Positions 1 to 8,800 of a stretch of 23,613 bases of DNA are shown piece after piece. The notes under the pieces were generated by a model, which was given only the letters and a program-made list of their open reading frames with translations, was not told the DNA's origin and did not search any database. Positions within the stretch are counted from its first letter, which is position 1. The number at the start of each line of letters is the position of its first letter. This DNA comes from JBAVEL01 sp049587715. Lineage in GTDB: Bacteria; Bacteroidota; Ignavibacteria; UBA10030; UBA6906. Position numbers and translations under genes: made by a program. The DNA lies in the NCBI GenBank assembly GCA_049587715.1, contig JBAVEL010000054.1, forward strand, positions 1 through 23,613, read 5' to 3'.

Positions 1-52
1 ACCCTACACCTGACCCCCATCCACTTCATCCCTTGGTCGAGCGAGGCACACG

Positions 53-1858
53 GTGGACACCCCACGGAGAGTCACCTGCTTATGGCTCGCGGCATCTCTG
101 GCTGCCGCCGCAGGCGCACAGGCGCAATTCCAGAATGTGCGCGTGAACAACCCTTCCTCCACCGATCCCGAGGAGGTAAGCATCGCCATCAACCCCGTCA
201 ATCCGCTGAACCTGGTGGCGGGGGCGAACCTCCACTACTACTATTCCTCCACCAACGGAGGGCTCACCTGGACCCAGGGCACCCTCTCCTCCACCTACCG
301 GGTGTGGGGAGATCCGGTGGTGGTGTTCGACCATCTGGGGAACACCTACTTCGGGCACCTCTCCAATCCCCCCTCCCCGGGATACTGGATCGACCGGATC
401 GTGGTGCAGAAATCCACGGACGGAGGGCTCACCTGGAACAACGGGGTGGGGGTGGGCTTCAATCCGCCCCTCCGGAACCAGGACAAGGAGTGGCTGGCCG
501 CCGACATGACCCTCTCTCCCTGGCGGGGGAACGTGTACATGGCATGGACGGAGTTCGACAGGTACAACAGCTCCAGCACCACGGACAGCACCCGGATCCT
601 TTTCTCCCGGACCACCGATGCCGGGGCCACCTGGTCGGCTCCCGTCCGCGTGTCCGACCTGGGCGGGGACTGCCGGGATGGAGACAACACCGTGGAGGGG
701 GCGGTGCCGGCCGTGGGCCCCGACGGAGAGGTTTATATGGCCTGGTCGGGGCCCGCAGGGATCATGCTGGATCGCTCCACCGACGGGGGGCAGACTTTCG
801 GCGCCGACGTGTTTGTGGCGGCCCAGCCGGGCGGCTGGGACTTCAACGTGCCGGGGATCTACCGCTGCAACGGCATGCCTGTCACCGCCTGCGACGTGAG
901 CGGGGGACCCTACCGGGGCCAGTTGTACGTGCTCTGGTCCGACCAGCGGAACGGTCTATCCGACACGGACGTGTTTCTCTCACGATCCACCGACGGGGGG
1001 CTGACCTGGGACGCCGCCCGCAGGGTGAACAACGATCTGACCGGCACCCACCAGTTCTTTCCCTGGATGACCGTGGACCAGTCCAACGGCTTCCTCTACG
1101 CGCTGTTCTACGACAGGAGGAACAGCACGGGGAACGCCACAGAGGTATTTGTGGCGCGTTCCACCGACGGGGGGGAGACCTTCACGAACTTCCCGGTGAG
1201 CCAGAGCGCCTTCACCCCCAGCGCGGGTATCTTCTTCGGGGACTACACGAACATCGCGGCAGCGGGAGGGAAGGTTTACCCCATCTGGATGCGTCTGGAC
1301 GGCTCCGTTCTGAGCGTCTGGACGGCCTTGGTGAGCGATTCCGCGGAGGTCACCCGGTCGTACGCCGTGGAGGACGGCTGGAACCTGCTCTCGGTGCCCC
1401 TGGCGGCGGAGGACATGCGGAGGGCCGCGCTCTATCCGGCGGCCGCCTCGGACGCCCTGGCCTTCGTTCCGGGAACGGGCTATGCGGCAAGGGACACACT
1501 GGAGAACGGAGCCGGGTACTGGCTCCGGTTCCAGGGGGACCAGACCGCCCAGATCACCGGCGGGGTCCGGATGGCCGACACCCTGCATGTGGTGGAGGGG
1601 TGGAACATGGTGGGGTGTCTGAGCGAGCCGATTCCGGCCGCGGGGGTGGTGCAGGTGCCGTCCGGGATCCTGGAGGGAGACTTCTTCTCCTACTCTCCCG
1701 CGGGGTATGCGACGGCGCCGGTGCTCCAGCCGGGAAAGGGATACTGGGTCCGCTCGAACGGCGCCGGCATGCTGATCCTGGACGCCACCGTTCCACCCGC
1801 CGGGACAGACACAGGGGGGCCCGACAGGACGAAGCCCCCCTATACACGCTGGCATTGA
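53..1858 (+). CDS. Secreted Asp-box (BNR/sialidase-like) propeller protein with duplicated C-terminal module
   Basis: Starts at GTG 53, preceded by a GCGAGG ribosome site and an in-frame TGA at 11-13. The 601-aa product opens with a signal peptide (charged MDTPRR, hydrophobic LAASLAAAA, cut near AQAQ). At least six Asp-box motifs of the type S-T-D-G-G-x-T-W/F lie between residues about 60 and 390, the hallmark of sialidase-like beta-propellers. No sialidase Arg triad or other catalytic site could be assigned, so enzymatic activity is unproven. Residues about 438-578 form two copies of a module of the form GWN(L/M)(L/V) ... GY ... G(A/K)GYW(L/V)R. The same module closes the next gene and may serve as a surface-retention domain (inference). 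The 24-nt gap to the next gene suggests one operon. Secreted propeller protein: confident; function unknown. Confidence 0.85.
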   Translation: MDTPRRVTCLWLAASLAAAAGAQAQFQNVRVNNPSSTDPEEVSIAINPVNPLNLVAGANLHYYYSSTNGGLTWTQGTLSSTYRVWGDPVVVFDHLGNTYFGHLSNPPSPGYWIDRIVVQKSTDGGLTWNNGVGVGFNPPLRNQDKEWLAADMTLSPWRGNVYMAWTEFDRYNSSSTTDSTRILFSRTTDAGATWSAPVRVSDLGGDCRDGDNTVEGAVPAVGPDGEVYMAWSGPAGIMLDRSTDGGQTFGADVFVAAQPGGWDFNVPGIYRCNGMPVTACDVSGGPYRGQLYVLWSDQRNGLSDTDVFLSRSTDGGLTWDAARRVNNDLTGTHQFFPWMTVDQSNGFLYALFYDRRNSTGNATEVFVARSTDGGETFTNFPVSQSAFTPSAGIFFGDYTNIAAAGGKVYPIWMRLDGSVLSVWTALVSDSAEVTRSYAVEDGWNLLSVPLAAEDMRRAALYPAAASDALAFVPGTGYAARDTLENGAGYWLRFQGDQTAQITGGVRMADTLHVVEGWNMVGCLSEPIPAAGVVQVPSGILEGDFFSYSPAGYATAPVLQPGKGYWVRSNGAGMLILDATVPPAGTDTGGPDRTKPPYTRWH

Positions 1859-1882
1859 CACTCACCCAACGAGGAGTCTCTC

Positions 1883-4393
1883 ATGCGCCGAGTGTTTGTT
1901 GTTCTGTGCATTCTCACGAGTACGGGAGCCGTCCAGGCCCAGGGAACCGAAGAGAAGGGGGCGGCCATGTGCTCCCGGAAGAAGAGCTCCGCCGTTGCGC
2001 TCATGGATCCCGCCGCCTCCGCCTCCAGTCCCCGCCACAGCTATGACGTACTGGACTACTGGCTGAACCTGGATCTGTACTCCTGTTTCGTGAGTCCGTA
2101 TCCCCGCTCCTTTGCGGCGGAGGAGGTCATCACATTCCGGGTGGACACGGCCCTGGGGAGCATCGCCCTGAACGCGGTCAACACCTCCCTGACGGTGGAC
2201 TCGGTGGGACTGAGGGGGGTGTCCTTCACGCACACATCCAACATCCTGACGGTGACGCTCGACCGGGCGTACGCCCCGGGGGAGACGGCCCAGGTGCGGG
2301 TGCACTACCGCCACAACAACGTGAGCGACAACGCCTTCTACGTCAGCAACGGCATGGTGTTCACGGACTGCGAGCCGGAGGGGGCGCGGAAGTGGTTTCC
2401 CTGCTGGGACAGGCCTTCCGACAAGGCCACCGTGGACATCACCACGAAGGTTCCCGCCACGGTGAAGCTCGGGTCGAACGGGCGTCTGGCCGATTCCACG
2501 CGCCTGGGAGACACCCTCTGGTACCGGTGGATCAGCCGGGATCCGGTGGCCACCTACCTCGTGGTGCTGAGCGGGAAGGTGAACTACAACCTGGACATCG
2601 TCTCCTGGCCCCGTCCCTCCAATCCCGCCGACGCCCTCCCCATCCGGTTCTACTGGAATGCGGGGGAGAACCAGACCAACCTGAACAACGTGAAGGCCAA
2701 GATCCTGCCGATGGCCACGGAGTTCTCCGATCTCTTCGGCGAGCATCCGTTCGAGAAGGACGGCTTTGCCACCCTGAACAGCCAGTTCGCCTGGGGGGGG
2801 ATGGAGAACCAGACTCTCACGAGTCTCTGCCCCAACTGCTGGAGCGAGAACCTGGTGTCGCACGAGTTCGCGCACCAGTGGTTCGGGGACATGATCTCCC
2901 CGGCCACGTGGGCTGACATCTGGCTGAACGAGGGCTTTGCCACGTTCAGCGAGGCCCTCTGGTACGAGTACACGGGGGGCTGGACCTCCTACAAGAACGA
3001 CATCAACAACGACGCCAGCTCCTACTTCTCCGGCAATCCGGGCTGGCCCATCTACAATCCCTCCTGGGCGGTCACCACGCCCCCCAACGGGACCCTCTTC
3101 AACTATGCCATCACCTACGCCAAGAGCGCCTGCGTCCTGCACCTGCTGCGGTACGTGCTGGGGGATTCCGTGTTCTTCGCCACGGTGAAGACCTATGCCA
3201 CGGACACCGTGCAGTTCAAGCACAAGACGGCCGCCACCTCGGATTTCATCGCAGCCGTCAGCGCATCGGCCGGGGAGGACCTGTCCTGGTTCTTCAACCA
3301 GTGGGTCATGCAGCCCAACCACCCGGTGTATGCCAACTATTACAACATCACCCAACGGCCCGACGGCGCCTGGATGGTGGGGTTCCGGGCGCGGCAGACA
3401 CAGACCAACACGGTGTTCTTCCGGATGCCCATCGAGATCAAGGTTTCCCGGTTGAACGAAGCCGACACCACCCTGCGGGTCACGAACGACGCCAACGAGC
3501 AGTCGTTCGGTTTCCTGTTTGCCACCCAGCCCACGCAGGTGCAGTTCGATCCGTCGGGCATGATCGTGCTGAAGCAGGCCACGCTTTCCACGGGCCCCAC
3601 GGTCACCGCGCCCGTTCCGCACCTTCCCGGGGCCGGCTCCACGGGGCACGGGGTCTATACATCCGTCCGGTGGTTCCCGGGGATCTCCGCGGCCAGCTAC
3701 CACCTGCAGACGGCATCGGACTTCGCCTTCTCCAACATCCTGGTGAATGATTCCACGCTGACCGACACCGTATTCACCCTGGGTCCCCTGGCTCCCAACA
3801 CACGCACCTACTGGAGGGTGCGTGCGAAGAACTCCGGATCGTCCAGCGCCTGGTCCTCTTCCTTCTGGTTCAACACGGGGACGGAGACCATTGTGCAGGT
3901 TCCGGTGGAGGCGGGCTGGAACATCGTCTCGCTTGCGGCGGATGTCGAGGACCGGAGCGTGGCGGGCGTCTTTCCCGGGGCATCGGCATGGCACCGGTAT
4001 CTCCCCGGGTCCGGGTATGCGGGGTTCGATTCTCTTTCCCGCGGGGAGGGATACTGGATGAAGTTCGACGCCGCGCAGGTCTTCTCCCAGACGGGCATTC
4101 CCTTCGCCTCCGACACGACCCTCCTGGCGGAGGGATGGAATCTGGTGGGAGGTCTCTCGGCCCCCGCCCAGGCATCCCAGGCCTCCACCATTCCGCCGGG
4201 ACTCGTGGCCTCCCCCTTCTTCGGGTTCGGAGAGGAGTACACGACGGCGGCGGTGCTGAGTCCCGGGAGGGGCTACTGGGTGAAGATGGCGGGATCGGGA
4301 AGCCTGATTCTCCGTTCGGCCGCCCCTGCAGAGCGGGAGGGGGAGGCCGGGATGGGGAAACCGGGAGAGACCCGCGGGGGGAAACGGGACTGA
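1883..4393 (+). CDS. Secreted M1-family zinc aminopeptidase with FnIII-like domain and duplicated C-terminal module
   Basis: ATG 1883 follows an AACGAGGAG ribosome site. The 836-aa product has a signal peptide (MRRVFVVLCILTSTGAVQAQ). Residues about 44-250 are the N-terminal beta domain of M1 peptidases. The catalytic domain carries GGMEN (305-309, the substrate-binding GAMEN motif), HEFAH (327-331) and the third zinc ligand E350, 18 residues after H331, in NEGFA. Tyr412 in ITYAKSA matches the transition-state Tyr. All expected active-site residues are present, so an active exopeptidase removing N-terminal residues outside the cytoplasm is likely. The long helical C-terminal domain of PepN/ERAP is absent; instead there is an FnIII-like domain (about 577-668, ending in YWRVRAKN) and a GWN/GYW tandem module (about 673-815) matching that of the upstream gene. 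Likely co-transcribed with that gene. Confidence 0.95.
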   Translation: MRRVFVVLCILTSTGAVQAQGTEEKGAAMCSRKKSSAVALMDPAASASSPRHSYDVLDYWLNLDLYSCFVSPYPRSFAAEEVITFRVDTALGSIALNAVNTSLTVDSVGLRGVSFTHTSNILTVTLDRAYAPGETAQVRVHYRHNNVSDNAFYVSNGMVFTDCEPEGARKWFPCWDRPSDKATVDITTKVPATVKLGSNGRLADSTRLGDTLWYRWISRDPVATYLVVLSGKVNYNLDIVSWPRPSNPADALPIRFYWNAGENQTNLNNVKAKILPMATEFSDLFGEHPFEKDGFATLNSQFAWGGMENQTLTSLCPNCWSENLVSHEFAHQWFGDMISPATWADIWLNEGFATFSEALWYEYTGGWTSYKNDINNDASSYFSGNPGWPIYNPSWAVTTPPNGTLFNYAITYAKSACVLHLLRYVLGDSVFFATVKTYATDTVQFKHKTAATSDFIAAVSASAGEDLSWFFNQWVMQPNHPVYANYYNITQRPDGAWMVGFRARQTQTNTVFFRMPIEIKVSRLNEADTTLRVTNDANEQSFGFLFATQPTQVQFDPSGMIVLKQATLSTGPTVTAPVPHLPGAGSTGHGVYTSVRWFPGISAASYHLQTASDFAFSNILVNDSTLTDTVFTLGPLAPNTRTYWRVRAKNSGSSSAWSSSFWFNTGTETIVQVPVEAGWNIVSLAADVEDRSVAGVFPGASAWHRYLPGSGYAGFDSLSRGEGYWMKFDAAQVFSQTGIPFASDTTLLAEGWNLVGGLSAPAQASQASTIPPGLVASPFFGFGEEYTTAAVLSPGRGYWVKMAGSGSLILRSAAPAEREGEAGMGKPGETRGGKRD

Positions 4394-4419
4394 GCCGGCA
4401 GAGAGGAAGATCTTCACAG

Positions 4420-4449
4420 AGCCCCCGCCCGCGAGCGGGGGCTTTGTGT
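4420..4449. terminator. Bidirectional Rho-independent-type terminator between convergent genes
   Basis: A perfect 9-bp GC stem, AGCCCCCGC (4420-4428) with GCGGGGGCT (4435-4443), has a 6-nt loop and is followed on the + strand by TTGTGTTA. It lies between the M1 peptidase stop (4393) and the folA stop (4449, opposite strand), so it can serve both units. The T-run is interrupted, so strength is uncertain. Confidence 0.8.
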
Positions 4450-4922
4450 TATGCCCGGTTCACCCGGACATAGTCCGCAAAGACGTATCCATCGTGCTGC
4501 TCCCGGAAGGTCCGGCGGAACTCCGTCCGGAGCGCCTCCTCGCAGTCGGGGAAGAGAGTGTCCCCCTCCACATCGGTCTCCAGCAGGGTAAGATAGAGCA
4601 GGTCGCAGGAATCGAACAGGGCCCGGTAGAGCTCCCCGCCCCCGATCACAAAGACCGTCTCCTCCTCCCGGAGGGCCGAGAGGGCCGCTTCCACGGAGGG
4701 GTGGCACTCCACACCGGGGATGGGGCGGGAGGTGACCACCACGTTCCGGCGGTCGGGAAGGGGCTTCCCGAGGGATTCGTAGGTTCTCCTTCCCATCAGC
4801 AGGGCATGCCCCGTGGTGAGGGCCTTGAACCGCTTCAGGTCGCCGGGGACGCGCCAGGGGAGCCGCCCCCCCCTCCCGATCACCCGGTTGCGGGCGACGG
4901 CGGCGATGAGGGCCAGCTTCAC
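4449..4922 (-). CDS. folA: Dihydrofolate reductase
   Basis: Reduces 7,8-dihydrofolate to tetrahydrofolate with NADPH, recycling the dihydrofolate made by thymidylate synthase encoded just upstream. The 157-aa product has normal length. Diagnostic parts are the N-terminal strand LALIAAVARNRVIG, LPWRVPGDLKRFK with the active-site acid D28, the NADPH-binding GRRTYESLGKPLPDRRNVVV (about 44-63) and IGGGELY. The start is taken at GTG 4922 because the family's first strand begins there; a longer reading frame would only add residues overlapping thyA. The thyA stop is 10 nt upstream and TGAGG, overlapping that stop, can act as the ribosome site, so translational coupling is likely. Cytoplasmic. Confidence 0.97.
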   Translation of the reverse strand: MKLALIAAVARNRVIGRGGRLPWRVPGDLKRFKALTTGHALLMGRRTYESLGKPLPDRRNVVVTSRPIPGVECHPSVEAALSALREEETVFVIGGGELYRALFDSCDLLYLTLLETDVEGDTLFPDCEEALRTEFRRTFREQHDGYVFADYVRVNRA

Positions 4923-4932
4923 CTTCCGTGCC

Positions 4933-5745
4933 TCATACGGCCACCTCGAACCTGATGGGCTCGTGGGACCGGTATCCGGTGAGGGTGAAGTCGCCGCATT
5001 CCAGGGAATCCAGGGGCTTCGGGGCGATCGCCACATGCGGGAGAGGAAAGGGGGCGCGCGTGAGCTGTTCCTTCAGTCCCTCCACGTGGTTGACGTAGAT
5101 GTGCGCGTCCACCAGGATGTGGCTGAACAATCCCGGGGCGAAGCCCGCCTCCTGCGCCAGCATCTGCGTCAGAAGGGCGTAGGCCGCCAGGTTGAAGGGC
5201 ACCCCGATGGCAATGTCGCCCGATCTCTGGGTGAGGTGGCAATTCAGCCGGTCTTCCTGCACGTTGAAAACGAATGTGTAGTGGCAGGGGGGAAGGCGGC
5301 TGGCCAGCGCGTTGCCGGGTTCCCAAGCCGTCACCACCATGCGGCGGGAGGAAGGATCGGTTTTGAGAATCCCGAGCACCCGGGCAATCTGGTCCACCTC
5401 CGTCACCTCCCAGGCGCCGGTGACGGGATCGATGCGCGCGCTCGGGAACCGCCGCCAGTATCTCCCGTAGGCGGAATCCAGCCGCCCTTCCGCATCGGCC
5501 CAGGGATCCCAGATCTTCGTGTGCCGGCGGAGGTTCCGGATGTGGTCTTCCCCCGAGAGATACCAGAGCACCTCGTGCAGCATGGCGCCGAAGTTCACGC
5601 GCTTGGTGGTGAGGAGCGGGAATCCCCGGGAGAGGTCCACGGTGTAGTGCTCCGCAAAGGAGGAGATGGTGTCCACACCGGTCCTGTTCCTCTTCAGGCG
5701 GCCGCGGGCAAGCACCCGCTCCACAAGGTCAAGGTATTCCCGCAT
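4933..5745 (-). CDS. thyA: Thymidylate synthase (ThyA type)
   Basis: Converts dUMP and 5,10-methylenetetrahydrofolate to dTMP and dihydrofolate. The 270-aa product contains TTKRVNFGAMLHEVLWYLSG, the nucleophile C154 in RLPPCHYTFVF and the dUMP-binding block TQRSGDIAIGVPFNL (R174, N185). It ends in EPIRFEVAV, as ThyA proteins do. The start is set at ATG 5745, which has GGAGAG 8 nt upstream and begins MREYLDLVERVL, the family's usual first helix; a GTG 24 nt earlier is in frame but has a worse context. It is the classical, not flavin-dependent (ThyX), enzyme, and it pairs directly with folA downstream. A candidate promoter lies just upstream, so the pair may be expressed independently of the ABC/subtilisin genes. 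Confidence 0.97.
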   Translation of the reverse strand: MREYLDLVERVLARGRLKRNRTGVDTISSFAEHYTVDLSRGFPLLTTKRVNFGAMLHEVLWYLSGEDHIRNLRRHTKIWDPWADAEGRLDSAYGRYWRRFPSARIDPVTGAWEVTEVDQIARVLGILKTDPSSRRMVVTAWEPGNALASRLPPCHYTFVFNVQEDRLNCHLTQRSGDIAIGVPFNLAAYALLTQMLAQEAGFAPGLFSHILVDAHIYVNHVEGLKEQLTRAPFPLPHVAIAPKPLDSLECGDFTLTGYRSHEPIRFEVAV

Positions 5746-5780
5746 CGAATGGTCTCTCCGGAGGCGCACGAAGCGGAATC

Positions 5781-5809
5781 AACATACGCACCGCGGGCCC
5801 CAAATGCAA
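5781..5809 (-). promoter_or_regulatory. Candidate promoter for thyA-folA
   Basis: On the - strand, TTGCAT (5809-5804), a 17-bp spacer and TATGTT (5786-5781) followed by GA. It lies in the 71-nt gap between the subtilisin-like gene and thyA and would start transcription about 25-30 nt before ATG 5745. The -35 match is weak; support comes from the same spacing and TA(T/C)(A/G)TTG core at other promoters here. Confidence 0.4.
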
Positions 5810-5816
5810 CGCGCCC

Positions 5817-8800
5817 CTACCGCAGAATCAGGATCTTTCGTACCGCGTGGAGGGACCCGGCGCGCAGGCGGCAGAAGTACACTCCCGTGGCGAGTCCCGA
5901 GGCGTCCCACCGGACACGGTGGCTGCCGGAAGCCCGGAATCCCTCGGCCGCGACGGCCACCTCCCGCCCGAGCAGATCGCAGATGCTGAGCCGGATGCGG
6001 CCGGCTTCGGCCAGCCGGAACACGAAGTGGGAGACCGCATTGAAGGGGTTGGGGTAGTTGGGCTCCAGGATCAGGCCGGAGACGGGCACACCCGGGGGCG
6101 GTTTCCCTGCGGCGGAAGGAGGCACGGTCCAGAAGGCAATGGCCTCCACCGCGGAGGTCCCCAGAGGTCCTATCCGCGTGCCGGCGGCACTGAGAGTGTC
6201 GATGCGTATCAGGGTATCCATCACAGAGCCGGATCCCTTGAGCCCGTAGAGCACGCCCCCCTCCGAGAAGGTGAGGGAGGGGGTGTCCCCTCCTCCCGAG
6301 TTCCCCACGAGGGTCACACTGCCGTCCTGGGGGCTGACCCGGTAGATGCTTGCGTTCACGAAGGGGGCCTGCTTGAGGGATCCCCAGAGGGAGCCGGAGA
6401 GGGGGCTGAAGGCCAGGCCGCCGTAGCGGATGACGATCTGGGCGGATCCCACGAAGGCGGTGTCTCCCGAGGCGACATCCAGCCGGTACAGACGGCCGCG
6501 GGTGGAACCTCCCCAGAGATTCCCGCTTCCGTCAAAGGTGATGGCCCTCAGGGAGGGAAGCCGGAGGGCCTGCAGGTACGACACGGGCGTTCCCGTCGAG
6601 CCGATCCGGCAGAGGAAGGACCCGGAGTCCCCCGGGACGATGCCGTACAGCTCGCGGGTGACGGGGTGTGCGGCAAGCCCCTGCACCCCGCGGCCGAGCG
6701 GGCCGAGACGCTCCAGAATTGATCCCGTGGATGCGTCCACCGTGAAGAGGGACTCCCCGGCCGCGTAGAGGGTCCCCGGGAGCACGGGGGGGAATGACTG
6801 CGGGGCGGAGCTTTCCAGGAGCGCGCGGTAGAACGCCATGAGGTCCCGCTTCGTGCGGGCGCTGTCCAGAAGGCCTCCGAACAGGGATGTGACCCCGAGC
6901 GCGGTTCCCCTTCCGTAGGTCCGGCCGAGAACTCCGCAGGCGGCCCCGGTCTCAGGGTTCTCCCAGACGACCGTGGAAGAGAGAGGGACGAGGGGGTCCT
7001 GGGAGTGGAAGGGACCCGCGGAGGCGAAGGAGAAGCCCGCGAGGGTATCCCGCCCCGCGATCCGGTACACGTCCCCCCCAACGGGGGCCGCCGAGGGGCT
7101 CAGGCCGAACCAGGGACGGATGTCGAACGCCCCCTGGCGGGGATGCGTATGGAATGCCCCGCCCCCCTCCAGATACAGGGCCCCTCCCGAGAGGAGATAC
7201 CAGTCCAGGGCATACGGCTCGGGCGCCGTCTTCCGGAGGGTGTGGTGATAGGGATCCACCCCCAGGACCGCGAACACGGCGCGGAAGGGGAGAAGACTCG
7301 TGCCCAGCTCGAAGAGGTTGCGCGTCAGGTGGACGGAAGCCCCCGCATCCGCCAGGGCCCGGAAGAGGGAGTCCCCGGAAGCGGCGCCGGAGGGTCCCGC
7401 TTCGGGTCCCACCCAGACAAGGTAGTCGGGAAGTCCTCCCGGGAACAGGGAAACCCGCGGTGTCGGGACACTCAGATGGGGCGGGGTCTCGTTGTCGGCG
7501 GCGCACAGAGTATAGAAGACGGATCGTCCCGCGTTGGGAGGCGTATCCGCCGAGAGGCCTGCTCCGGGGGCAACGCTGTCGATGAGCGCGCCGTCCCGGT
7601 ACACCAGAATCCAGGCCAGGTCATCCAGAGGGGTCCCGTCCGCCTGCGTGACGGGATCGATCCAGCGGAGGAGGGCCGTGCCCGAGGAGAAGGACGCCTC
7701 CAGACGGGAGGGGGGGGAGGGGACGGGGGATCCGCCCGCGTGGCGGGCAATCGAGCGCGGCGCGCTCAGCGCTCCCGTCTGGTGCCGCTCGGTCCTGAGG
7801 ACATACTCGTAGAGGCGTCCGTCGGTGAGACCCGTGTCGGCGTAGTACTGGTTTCCTGCGGGCACGGAGACAAGGGGCTGGCCGTCCCTCCAGATCCGGA
7901 TGCTGAAGCCCGTCAGGGTGTCGCCGTTCACCAGGAACCGGGGGTCGGTCCAGGCCAGGGAGATGAGCGTCGGGGAGATGTAGTCGCTGTAGGCGAAGAG
8001 CCCTTCGGGAGGCCGGGGGTCCAGCAGAGAGGCGTTCTCAAGCCAGGCCCGCTCCACGTCCACCAGGCCCATGCCGTATTCGTTCTCCTCCCCCGTCGGG
8101 CCCAGATCCCGGGCGGAGCGATAGAGCATGTCCCGGAGCTCCGTGCCGGTGCGTGCGGGGAAGGCCTGCTTCAGGAGCGCGATGGCTCCCGCCAGGTGCG
8201 GGGCGGCCACATCCGTGCCGCTTGCATAGCGGTATCCCCCCTGGAGGTGGGCGGAGCGGATGTCCACCCCGGGGGCCATCAGCTCGGGCTTGATGCGGTC
8301 CGCCCCAAGGTCGCAAGGGGTGGGTCCCCTCCCGCTGAAGGGGGCGCGGGGAAGGCCGGGTGCGCCTCCGTCCACCGCCCCCACGGCCATGACGTGGGAG
8401 GCGCTGAAATTGAGCTTGGCGGGCCAGGCGGGGAGTCCCTGGGCGGGACCCGTGTTCCCCACGGGGAAGATGACCGCGATGCCTGCCGCCTCCAGCGCCT
8501 GCAGAGGACCCCAGCCGGTGCAGGATGAGGAGGGGGCCTGCGTCCAGGAGTTGTTGACCGCCACGGGCCGGTCGTCGCTTGTAGCCGCATTCCCGTCGGG
8601 GTCCAGGGCCCACTGGAGGGAGGCGAGGAGCTGCGGCGTGGTGAAGCTCGTGCGCGCGGCGATCCACTGGGCGCCGGGCGCCACACCGATGGTGTCGCGG
8701 GCGGAGGTATCCGCTCCCACCATGATTCCCATGACGGAGGTGCCGTGCCCGTCCAGGTCCACCGGGGCGAGGGTCTGCTGGTACGGATCGAACCAGGCAT

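Noticed and set aside
1862..4417. Long open frame (851 codons) on the - strand opposite the M1 peptidase gene
   Set aside because: Arg/Gly/Pro-rich shadow of a high-GC gene; the + strand carries a complete active-site-bearing protein with signal peptide.
7005..8528. Long + strand open frame within the S8-like gene
   Set aside because: No domain or signal peptide; the - strand frame has all S8 and FlgD-like motifs.
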